From the NCBI GenBank assembly GCA_934654765.1, contig CAKUGX010000096.1, positions 1 through 7,433 on the forward strand: DNA of 7,433 bases. Direction: 5' to 3'. Below, one piece after another: positions 1 through 5,357 of the stretch; the first letter of the stretch is position 1; the number at the start of each line of letters is the position of its first letter. The translations under genes were made by a program, and so were the position numbers. The notes below the pieces were generated by a model that did not search any database, was not told where the DNA came from, and worked only from the letters and a program-made list of their open reading frames with translations. This DNA comes from an uncultured Collinsella sp. (GTDB lineage: Bacteria; Actinomycetota; Coriobacteriia; Coriobacteriales; Coriobacteriaceae).

Positions 1-32
1 ATAAACCCAAACGCCCTCGCGCTCGGGTTTAT
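1..32 (-). terminator. Intrinsic terminator hairpin behind MFS-C
   Basis: Read on the minus strand, these 32 bases fold end to end: ATAAACCCGAGCGC, loop GAGG, then GCGTTTGGGTTTAT. This gives a 14-bp stem with two G-U wobbles and a 4-base loop. On the plus strand the two wobbles become C-A mismatches, so the structure favours minus-strand RNA. It starts about 34 bases after the MFS-C stop codon, where a terminator for that gene is expected. The 3' arm ends in GGGUUUAU; any further U-tract lies outside the window, so it cannot be checked here. Confidence 0.75.
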
Positions 33-66
33 TACGTTGATATATAAGTTATCGATGCCTGGTCGC

Positions 67-1227
67 TCATGACCTTTGACTTGTAAGGCGAAATAACGCG
101 GGGACATACGCCAGAGAAGAAATCGCAAGCGCAACAAGCAGCACAACCCGAATACCCACAACGCTACTCAACACAGCATTGAGCAGGTAGAAAAGAACGG
201 CGCCCACCGCCACCATCTGGCTTTGAACCGAAATCAGTGAACAGCGCATCGATGAATCGGCAGCATTTTGAAAAACTGAGTATTTGATTGGGGCAAACAA
301 CGAGTAAGCAGCCGTCTGCAGCACATAAAACACAGGCAATAAATAGGCTGGAGTAAGGGGGGTCAAAAACAAAGCGGTTAGGCAAAGACGCGCTATGCCG
401 CAAATGCGCGCAAAACGGCCCTTGTCGACACGAGCAATCACGCTGGGCACAATGAACCCTATGGAGGCGGAGACAAAGAGCTGGACCGCAATGGTCACAC
501 CCGAAGCGACGGCATTTATTCCGCGACCCGCAAGCAGCAGTGAGAAAAAGTCTTCCAGAGCGACGAAAGCAAATGCCTGAGAACAGTCCATGATGAACGC
601 TGAGCGAAGAATGCCGTTACCCGCAATTGCGTCCCCGATCATCTTCGGGCTAATTCCACGCCCGGGCGTCACAGTGGTGTCCCCCCTTCGTCCCTCAGGA
701 ATATAGGCAACGACAACCAACGTCAACAGCATCGCAATGATATCGATCGAAAGACCGATGAGATACGCGCTGGCAGACGAGATGAAACCGCCCACACAAG
801 CGGAAAGGGCATATGCCGCATAGAAGACAAAACGCTCAACTACATTTAGTTCCACGAGCTGGTCCCGAGAGACGCTGTCGATGTAAATCGCTTCGATGGA
901 CCCGCTCACGCATGCAACGGCAAAACCTTTGAGAGCAAACGCGCCGATTAAAAGCAGAGGAGATCGGACGAGAAGCAGGGCGGCGTAGTACACAAGCATT
1001 CCCATGATGCCAACGAGGCCGCTCGCCTTTCGTCCAAACCTGTCTGCAATATAGCCAGTAGGAACCTCAAGAATGAACTTGCTCACTTGGTATGCAATCA
1101 TCATGCTTGAAATCGCCACCATCGAGAATCCGACAAACTCAAGGTAAACCGTCAGAAAATACAAGATGGTGCTGAAGCTCGACAGGAAAACGAACGCCAT
1201 ATAAAGCAAAACCATACGGTTTTTCAT
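67..1227 (-). CDS. MFS transporter, drug-efflux-like (MFS-C)
   Basis: A 386-residue polytopic membrane protein of the major facilitator superfamily, which moves small solutes using ion gradients. The signature is motif A between helices 2 and 3, EVPTGYIADRFGRK at residues 54-67, with the conserved Gly58, Asp62, Gly65, Arg66 and Lys67. Hydrophobic stretches fill residues 4-176, a polar central loop spans roughly 178-200 (PEGRRGDTTV), and a second hydrophobic half follows, fitting about 12 helices in two bundles. The EVPTG..AD..GRK form is common in Gram-positive drug-efflux-like carriers, but the substrate is unknown. Start: an in-frame TTG exists 21 bases upstream, but ATG 1227 has a perfect GGAGG at 7 bases, so the shorter form is preferred. 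It lies 119 bp downstream of the LysR gene on the same strand and ends before a strong terminator, so LysR is the obvious candidate regulator (inference). Fold assignment is strong; efflux direction is a guess. Confidence 0.9.
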   Translation of the reverse strand: MKNRMVLLYMAFVFLSSFSTILYFLTVYLEFVGFSMVAISSMMIAYQVSKFILEVPTGYIADRFGRKASGLVGIMGMLVYYAALLLVRSPLLLIGAFALKGFAVACVSGSIEAIYIDSVSRDQLVELNVVERFVFYAAYALSACVGGFISSASAYLIGLSIDIIAMLLTLVVVAYIPEGRRGDTTVTPGRGISPKMIGDAIAGNGILRSAFIMDCSQAFAFVALEDFFSLLLAGRGINAVASGVTIAVQLFVSASIGFIVPSVIARVDKGRFARICGIARLCLTALFLTPLTPAYLLPVFYVLQTAAYSLFAPIKYSVFQNAADSSMRCSLISVQSQMVAVGAVLFYLLNAVLSSVVGIRVVLLVALAISSLAYVPALFRLTSQRS

Positions 1228-1233
1228 GCTTCG

Positions 1234-1239
1234 CCCTCC
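1234..1239 (-). promoter_or_regulatory. Ribosome binding site that decides the MFS-C start
   Basis: On the minus strand GGAGGG lies 7 bases before ATG 1227. The alternative in-frame TTG at 1248 would place this Shine-Dalgarno sequence inside the coding region, encoding Gly-Gly-Arg. The ATG is therefore the better start. Confidence 0.8.
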
Positions 1240-1282
1240 AAGAGCCAATAATCTAAATCGGAATCTTGGAAAAGTATGAAAG

Positions 1283-1315
1283 CGAAGCCGTCAACCATGC
1301 GTTACGAAGCGTCAA
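1283..1315 (-). repeat. Two direct repeats TTGACG(G)CTTCG upstream of MFS-C
   Basis: In the 119-bp gap between LysR and MFS-C the minus strand carries TTGACGCTTCG (1315-1305) and TTGACGGCTTCG (1294-1283). The copies differ by one inserted G. They repeat at a step of about 21-22 bp, close to two helical turns, which would place two protein-binding sites on the same DNA face. TTGACG also resembles a -35 element, but neither copy has a good -10 at 16-18 bp. A regulatory role, perhaps for the upstream LysR protein, is inferred. Confidence 0.4.
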
Positions 1316-1346
1316 TATTCACTTGATGCCACGATGCCAAATAGTC

Positions 1347-2237
1347 TCACGAAGCGAGATGTCGCAATAGGTGAAGGAAAACCGTCTGGTGTCGATCAGT
1401 CCACGCATTTTGCCGATAGCAAAAGTAGATAGGCAGAGTTACGTCACGCGATCCTTCAATGGAACACTCGCTCACTTCTGATCCATCCGATGCGAGAGAA
1501 GAACCAGAGAAGCTCAGTATCAATCCCCCGGCTTGAAGAAACTCAACCTGTGCTCTGTTTCCGTATTCGACATCGCGGAAGCGGAAATTAACCAGCTGAG
1601 CTTCGGGACATTGTTTGATTGCATTGAGACAGGGTGACAAATTAATGGGAACAGCGAGCCTGCCGCCCAGTAGCTCACGAATGGTCATAGCGTCCACAGA
1701 TTGATGGCCCGCCGGGCACGAAAGAACCTTGAGCTCCTTTTCACCCAGGCATTTCGAAGAAAGGGCGCTGTCCCGGGGCTCTTCAAATGAGATGGCTGCA
1801 TCCGAAATGCCAAGCATGAGCGACTCAAAGCATGTAGCCGTTGGCTGATGCCACACATCGAGGTGGATCTGAGGATGCAAGCGTTCAAACGAGTCATACC
1901 AGTTTTCGGCAAAAAGGTGCCCCCGTCCATGAAGGCAGGGGGCGTAAAGACGAAAGTGGCCGTCGGGCGAAACGCCATCGTCCCTCGATTGAGCGTACTT
2001 TTTGAGATCGTCGACTTGCGCCAGGATCACGCGAGCACGACGCGCAAATTCTCTGCCCGCCGGAGACAAAACAGCCTCCCCCGCCGATCGGTCGAGCAAA
2101 ACAATCTGATACTCAGATTCCAACTTCTTAATTGCCGATGAAACGGCCTGCGGACTCACATGAACAGCGCGAGCAGCCTTGCGCACGCCGCCATAGCTCG
2201 CTACTGCTTGAAGGTATTCGAGTTGAGAAAGCTGCAT
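1347..2237 (-). CDS. LysR-family transcriptional regulator
   Basis: A 296-residue protein of usual LysR length. The N-terminal winged helix-turn-helix covers about residues 1-60 and has the typical pattern: MQLSQLEYLQAVA, then AARAVHVSPQAVSSAIKKLE (residues 21-40), with the recognition helix in SPQAVSSAIKKLE and the LLDRS wing after it. A linker helix (about 60-88) leads to an effector-binding domain from about residue 93 to the end, which is expected to sense a small co-inducer. It contains several cysteines, but no ligand can be assigned. ATG 2237 is preceded by GGAG at 6 bases. The gene begins 41 bp behind the HIT stop and precedes MFS-C by 119 bp, all on one strand. LysR genes are often divergent from their targets, so this co-directional arrangement with a transporter is less typical. 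Family assignment is strong; targets are inferred. Confidence 0.93.
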   Translation of the reverse strand: MQLSQLEYLQAVASYGGVRKAARAVHVSPQAVSSAIKKLESEYQIVLLDRSAGEAVLSPAGREFARRARVILAQVDDLKKYAQSRDDGVSPDGHFRLYAPCLHGRGHLFAENWYDSFERLHPQIHLDVWHQPTATCFESLMLGISDAAISFEEPRDSALSSKCLGEKELKVLSCPAGHQSVDAMTIRELLGGRLAVPINLSPCLNAIKQCPEAQLVNFRFRDVEYGNRAQVEFLQAGGLILSFSGSSLASDGSEVSECSIEGSRDVTLPIYFCYRQNAWTDRHQTVFLHLLRHLAS

Positions 2238-2251
2238 AGATTACTCCAAAG

Positions 2252-2272
2252 GCAGCCAAGGCGACGGGCTGC
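2252..2272 (-). terminator. Short hairpin between HIT and LysR (weak terminator candidate)
   Basis: On the minus strand GCAGCC, a 9-base loop (CGTCGCCTT), and GGCTGC form a perfect 6-bp stem. It is followed only by CTTTGG, which is a poor U-tract. The stem starts 7 bases after the HIT stop and ends 4 bases before the GGAG ribosome binding site of LysR. It may be a weak terminator for HIT or may modulate LysR translation. Read-through from HIT into LysR remains plausible. Confidence 0.35.
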
Positions 2273-2278
2273 GCGCCC

Positions 2279-2614
2279 TCAGATGAGGTTCTCGCCCAGG
2301 TTTTTGCCGCCGAGGACGTGCATGTGGAAGTGCATGACGGTCTGGCCGGCGTTGACGCCCTTGTTGGAGATGACGCGGAAACCGTCCTCCAGGCCCTTGG
2401 CCTTGGCGACCTCCTGGATGGCGTGAGCCATGGCGCCCATGGTCTCGGCAGGCACGTTGTCGGCGATGTCGCTGTAGTGCTTCTTGGGGATCACGAGCGT
2501 GTGGACCGGCGCCTGAGGGTTAAGGTCGTCGAACGCGATGACCTGGTCGTCCTCGTAAACGACGGTCGAGGGGATCTCGTGGTTAGCGATTTTGCAGAAG
2601 ATGCAATCACACAT
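2279..2614 (-). CDS. hinT: HIT-family nucleotide hydrolase (HinT-like)
   Basis: A complete 111-residue histidine-triad protein, the usual size of bacterial HinT. The triad is HFHMHVLGG, with His95, His97 and His99; His97 matches the nucleophile of the family. The N-terminus MCDCIFCKIANHEIPS carries the C..C pair seen in many HIT proteins, followed by the conserved YEDD..IAFDDLNPQAPVHTLVIPKKH block (residues 20-46). HinT proteins hydrolyse the P-N bond of purine nucleoside phosphoramidates in the cytoplasm as homodimers. ATG 2614 is chosen because AAAGGA lies 7 bases before it and because the family begins with the CIFCKIA block. An in-frame ATG at 2650 would add 12 residues unlike the family and lacks this support. 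The coding sequence is distinctly richer in GC than its neighbours (about 65% in two sampled 60-base lines), fitting a well-expressed core gene. A functional link to either flanking unit is not evident. Confidence 0.95.
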   Translation of the reverse strand: MCDCIFCKIANHEIPSTVVYEDDQVIAFDDLNPQAPVHTLVIPKKHYSDIADNVPAETMGAMAHAIQEVAKAKGLEDGFRVISNKGVNAGQTVMHFHMHVLGGKNLGENLI

Positions 2615-2621
2615 AGCTGGT

Positions 2622-2629
2622 TCCTTTCT
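2622..2629 (-). promoter_or_regulatory. Ribosome binding site that decides the HIT start
   Basis: AGAAAGGA on the minus strand ends 7 bases before ATG 2614. It favours this start over the in-frame ATG at 2650, and the N-terminus it yields begins exactly where HinT homologues begin. Confidence 0.75.
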
Positions 2630-2673
2630 AGTGACAACGCAAAAAGTCATGTTGTTCAGTGAAACACCAAAAC

Positions 2674-2679
2674 AGTTTA
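2674..2679 (-). promoter_or_regulatory. Possible -10 element for HIT
   Basis: TAAACT on the minus strand lies 59 bases before the HIT start, in the only intergenic stretch where a HIT promoter could sit (2615-2765). The six bases at -35 distance (AATTGG/CAATTG) match the consensus poorly. This is the best candidate seen, but it is weak. Confidence 0.25.
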
Positions 2680-2715
2680 GCCCACTTCAAAGATCCCAAT
2701 TGAGCGAAATCTATT

Positions 2716-2740
2716 CCTCGGCAATCGCAATGGCCAGAGG
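2716..2740 (-). terminator. Weak hairpin behind MFS-A
   Basis: On the minus strand CCTC, a bulged T, GGC, a 10-base loop, GCC and GAGG form a 7-bp bulged stem, starting 25 bases after the MFS-A stop. The following bases AATAGATTTCG give only a short T-run. It is the best terminator candidate between MFS-A and HIT, but a poor one, so some read-through into HIT is possible. Confidence 0.35.
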
Positions 2741-2765
2741 GTTTCATCCATCCATATGCTCTCAC

Positions 2766-3986
2766 CTATTTTGAGCGTTTGACCTCGGGAACGATCAACA
2801 CCGGAAGGACGGATAGACCGTAAAGCAGAGTAATAAGCATCATTTGTTTGTCGTAATCTGAACCGGAAATAGCCGCAATCCCAATAGGAAGCATATAAGA
2901 GCCCAAAAGGCTAACTTCGGCCATAATGCCGCCAGCGCTGCCAGCATAACGAGTGCCGATTTCAACAAATGAAACTGGCAGAGCTTGAACAACTGGACCC
3001 ATCATGCTCGTAACGATGCCGCACACTGCAAGCAATACCCCCATGGACTTTAAGCCCGAGGCAAACCACGCAACCGCAATTGAAATGGAACCAAGAAGCC
3101 CGACAATCACAAGATACGGTCGCGTAAGGCGGCATTTGCCGTAAAGAATCGGAGCAATCAAGCAACCGACAATCCCAGCAGCGGTTGTCAGCGCCGCCAT
3201 TTCGCCGGCCGTCGAGGCATCGGTGCCTCGCACAAGCTCAAGAGCCTGAGGCAGCACACCAGAAAAGGCGGTCGTGGCAGCAAGTGAGAAAGCGGCGCAA
3301 ATCGCGCAAAGCCAAACGTTGCGCGAGCGAAATGCAGTCAAAAGTGCTTGGTCGTGCTCAATGCCATCAGGAATAAGTGAGTCATTCTGCACGTTCCTAC
3401 CAAATATGCCCCAGAAGATAGTCAGACCGGCCAACAACCCTTCTGCAGCTGTATAGCCCATTAGCACGGAAGGCATAAACGCCGATGACGCCTGGGCCGC
3501 CGCGATGCCAAAGCAAGTCGCCGCATAGTAAATGCCCATCGCAACATCCGTCTTATCTGCAAACCAAAGTCCAAGCGTCTTTGCATTATTGGCAGTCAAT
3601 GCCGCCATCCCCACGCCGATGCAAAACATCGAGACAAGTTGAGCAGGATAGTTCGATAGGGTGAAAATTCTGATAGCGCCGCCGACTAAAGAAACACAGA
3701 ACCCGCCAAGTATCACTACTTTGGGCCCAAGTCTATCTCCAAGTGATCCGAACGGGAGACTAAAGAAAACGGCCGCAAGCATTGGCGCCAGAAAGAGAGA
3801 TGAGAATCCGACAGGGTCGATATTCATCTGAGGCATGATGACCGTGGCATAGGCAGCGACCTGATACTGCATGAAGTTGCCCAAAAAACAGAGACCACAC
3901 GTCAACAGCAATATTAACCAGCGGTAACCACTCGAAGCCCGCTTTTGCTCAACTTTGTGCGCAACTTCGCACGCTTCACCATCCAT
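2766..3986 (-). CDS. MFS transporter, tandem paralogue A
   Basis: A 406-residue major facilitator protein with about 12 predicted membrane segments. After a polar N-terminus rich in charged residues (1-19), helix 1 begins at SGYRWLILL and contains NFMQYQVAA (37-45). Motif A is GSLGDRLGPK at 80-89, with Asp84, Arg85 and Lys89. A hydrophilic central loop runs from about 197 to 220 (RNVQNDSLIPDGIEHD). The C-terminal half carries ALELVRGTDASTAGEMAA (248-265) and EIGTRYAGSAGGI (342-354), both nearly identical in MFS-B next door. The pair align almost without gaps in the N-terminal half, so they arose by duplication. The general look recalls the NarK/CynX-like branch of the superfamily, but the substrate cannot be named. 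ATG 3986 has GAGG at 8 bases. Its start is only about 18 bases after a hairpin with a T-tract, so it is unlikely to be expressed equally with MFS-B. Confidence 0.92.
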   Translation of the reverse strand: MDGEACEVAHKVEQKRASSGYRWLILLLTCGLCFLGNFMQYQVAAYATVIMPQMNIDPVGFSSLFLAPMLAAVFFSLPFGSLGDRLGPKVVILGGFCVSLVGGAIRIFTLSNYPAQLVSMFCIGVGMAALTANNAKTLGLWFADKTDVAMGIYYAATCFGIAAAQASSAFMPSVLMGYTAAEGLLAGLTIFWGIFGRNVQNDSLIPDGIEHDQALLTAFRSRNVWLCAICAAFSLAATTAFSGVLPQALELVRGTDASTAGEMAALTTAAGIVGCLIAPILYGKCRLTRPYLVIVGLLGSISIAVAWFASGLKSMGVLLAVCGIVTSMMGPVVQALPVSFVEIGTRYAGSAGGIMAEVSLLGSYMLPIGIAAISGSDYDKQMMLITLLYGLSVLPVLIVPEVKRSK

Positions 3987-4003
3987 TGCACCAACCTCAC
4001 ATT

Positions 4004-4045
4004 AAAAATGGTCGCGACCCCCATATCAACTGGAGGTCGCGACCA
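4004..4045 (-). terminator. Intrinsic terminator or attenuator between MFS-B and MFS-A
   Basis: On the minus strand TGGTCGCGACC (4045-4035), a 15-base loop, and GGTCGCGACCA (4019-4009) form a perfect 11-bp GC-rich stem. It is followed at once by TTTTT (4008-4004) and then AATG. This is a textbook intrinsic terminator for transcripts coming from MFS-B, starting 17 bases behind its stop. On the plus strand no T-run follows, so it is directional. Each arm contains GGTCGCGACC, itself a perfect 10-bp palindrome, so the site holds two identical palindromes 25 bp apart that could also bind a dimeric protein. Only 17 bases separate the T-tract from the MFS-A ATG. Confidence 0.85.
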
Positions 4046-4061
4046 GGCAAAACACCGATTA

Positions 4062-4067
4062 ATTATA
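4062..4067 (-). promoter_or_regulatory. Possible -10 element for MFS-A
   Basis: A consensus TATAAT on the minus strand overlaps the MFS-B stop codon. A transcript starting about 7 bases downstream would have a leader made almost wholly of the hairpin at 4004-4045 before the MFS-A start. The -35 position (CGAGAT at 17 bp) is poor, and the match may be chance in an AT-rich stop region. Confidence 0.25.
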
Positions 4068-5280
4068 ATTCAGAAGTCTCAGGCATCTCGGCTTTTGCCG
4101 CCGCACCAGTCTCGGGCAACATCGCAATAGGCAAAACGCTCGCAAGGAAAAGAATCGATTCGATCGTAAAGTTCAACGTCCAATTGTCACCAGAAATAGA
4201 CGAAACAATAACGGGAACAAAATAGGAGCAGAGAAGGCCGACAGTACCGATTATTCCACCAGCGCTACCGGCATATTTCGCGCCAATCTCAGGAAGATCA
4301 GGAGTCATTGCCTGAATAATGGGGCCAGAAAGAGCGGTCATAAAACCATTGAGGACGAGAGCAACCCACATGACAGTGCCAAGCGGCAAAAACCAGTTTG
4401 CAACCATTACAACGGCGGCAATCACCGTGGTTACAATGAGAAACGGTTTATTCTTACCGAGCTTGAGGACGGCAGCCGGTCCCGCAAAACAAGCAAAGAA
4501 GCTACCAACTGTAATAATTGCTGCCATAGATCCAGCGGTGGCAGTATCAACGCCGCGAACGAGCTCAAGCGCAGACGGCAGAATTGCACAATATGCCGTG
4601 GTTGAAGCGAGGGTAAGACCATAAGCCAAGGCAATGCACCAAACGCCGCGCGACTTAGCGGCACTCTTAATGTACTTCATAACCGGCTCGGGCTCGGGCA
4701 TGGGCTCGCCCTCCGGGACGTTCCTCATAAAGAAGATCCACAGCGCAGCAGTTACAGCTTCGGCAATAGCAGCGACCAGATAAGACACGTCAAGCGTAGG
4801 AAAATAAGTGCTGAATGCCTGGGCTATCACGATGGACACACATGAAGCAGCATAGAAAACTCCCACGGCAAGGGAGGTCTGCTGTTTAAACCAGGAACCC
4901 AGCACCTTTGCCAGATTGGCATTGAGCGCCGCAATGCCAAAGCCGATCATAAACATCGAAACGATCTGCACGGTAAAGTCATTAATCATGAAATAGCGCA
5001 GAAAGCCGCCCACGGCAGAAAGCACCATGCCAATTGACACGACAAGCTTAACGCCGTAGCGATCAGCAAGAGATCCTGCAGGAATCGACAAAAACACAGC
5101 GGTGAGCATCGGCATCAGCATAAGATTGGTAAGTCCACCAGCATCGATACCGAGAGTCGTCATCACAACGACGCCCCACGCTGAAACCTGATATTGCATG
5201 AAGTTTGCCATAAAACAAATGAGGCAAACTACGAATAAGATCATCCACCGATAACCCGATAGCTTTTCTTCTTGAGCCAT
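4063..5280 (-). CDS. MFS transporter, tandem paralogue B
   Basis: A 405-residue major facilitator protein with about 12 hydrophobic segments, lying 77 bp behind the esterase gene on the same strand. The N-terminus MAQEEKLSGYRWMILF leads into helix 1 with NFMQYQVSA (26-34). Motif A is GSLADRYGVK at 69-78, with Asp73, Arg74 and Lys78. The central cytoplasmic loop (about 187-211) contains the acidic proline-rich run PEGEPMPEPEPV, followed by a basic stretch KYIKSAAKSR. ALELVRGVDTATAGSMAA (238-255) and EIGAKYAGSAGGI (331-343) are shared with MFS-A. The C-terminal tail after about 390 is polar and acidic (TGAAAKAEMPETSEL) and is absent from MFS-A. ATG 5280 has AAGGAG at 6 bases, a strong site. Being first behind the esterase and in front of a terminator, it is the more likely partner of the enzyme: importer of its substrate or exporter of a product (inference). 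The substrate is unknown. Confidence 0.93.
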   Translation of the reverse strand: MAQEEKLSGYRWMILFVVCLICFMANFMQYQVSAWGVVVMTTLGIDAGGLTNLMLMPMLTAVFLSIPAGSLADRYGVKLVVSIGMVLSAVGGFLRYFMINDFTVQIVSMFMIGFGIAALNANLAKVLGSWFKQQTSLAVGVFYAASCVSIVIAQAFSTYFPTLDVSYLVAAIAEAVTAALWIFFMRNVPEGEPMPEPEPVMKYIKSAAKSRGVWCIALAYGLTLASTTAYCAILPSALELVRGVDTATAGSMAAIITVGSFFACFAGPAAVLKLGKNKPFLIVTTVIAAVVMVANWFLPLGTVMWVALVLNGFMTALSGPIIQAMTPDLPEIGAKYAGSAGGIIGTVGLLCSYFVPVIVSSISGDNWTLNFTIESILFLASVLPIAMLPETGAAAKAEMPETSEL

Positions 5281-5317
5281 TTCTTTCTCCTTACGCAGGG
5301 ATAGTTCAAGCTGAATT

Positions 5318-5345
5318 CAATGGGGCTAATTAGCCCACTCCATTG
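5318..5345 (-). repeat. Extended palindrome in the esterase to MFS-B gap
   Basis: GGGCTAATTAGCCC (5323-5336) is a perfect 14-bp palindrome. It is flanked by CAATG (5318-5322) and CATTG (5341-5345), which pair across a 4-base bulge (5337-5340). No T-run follows in either direction, so it does not look like an intrinsic terminator. In RNA the inner palindrome would need a few central bases unpaired. It may be a protein-binding site or an mRNA processing/stability hairpin setting the ratio of esterase to transporter. It ends 25 bases before the MFS-B ribosome binding site. Confidence 0.6.
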
Positions 5346-5357
5346 CGGTTTCTTTCA

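Noticed and set aside
1228..1248. Longer MFS-C reading with an in-frame TTG start at 1248
   Set aside because: The 7 extra codons include the GGAGG ribosome binding site itself, and ATG 1227 is ideally spaced from it.
1228..1346. Ordinary sigma-70 promoter for MFS-C using TTGACG
   Set aside because: Neither TTGACG copy has a recognisable -10 at 16-18 bp; AT-rich TAGATT near 1250 lacks a matching -35.
2615..2650. HIT start at the in-frame ATG 2650
   Set aside because: It adds 12 residues unlike the family and would put the good AAAGGA site inside the gene; HinT proteins begin at the CIFCKIA block.
2318..2662. Plus-strand open frame of 114 codons opposite HIT
   Set aside because: It mirrors the GC-rich, codon-biased HIT gene; the protein (repeated V, G, D, L) resembles no family and has no ribosome binding site of note.
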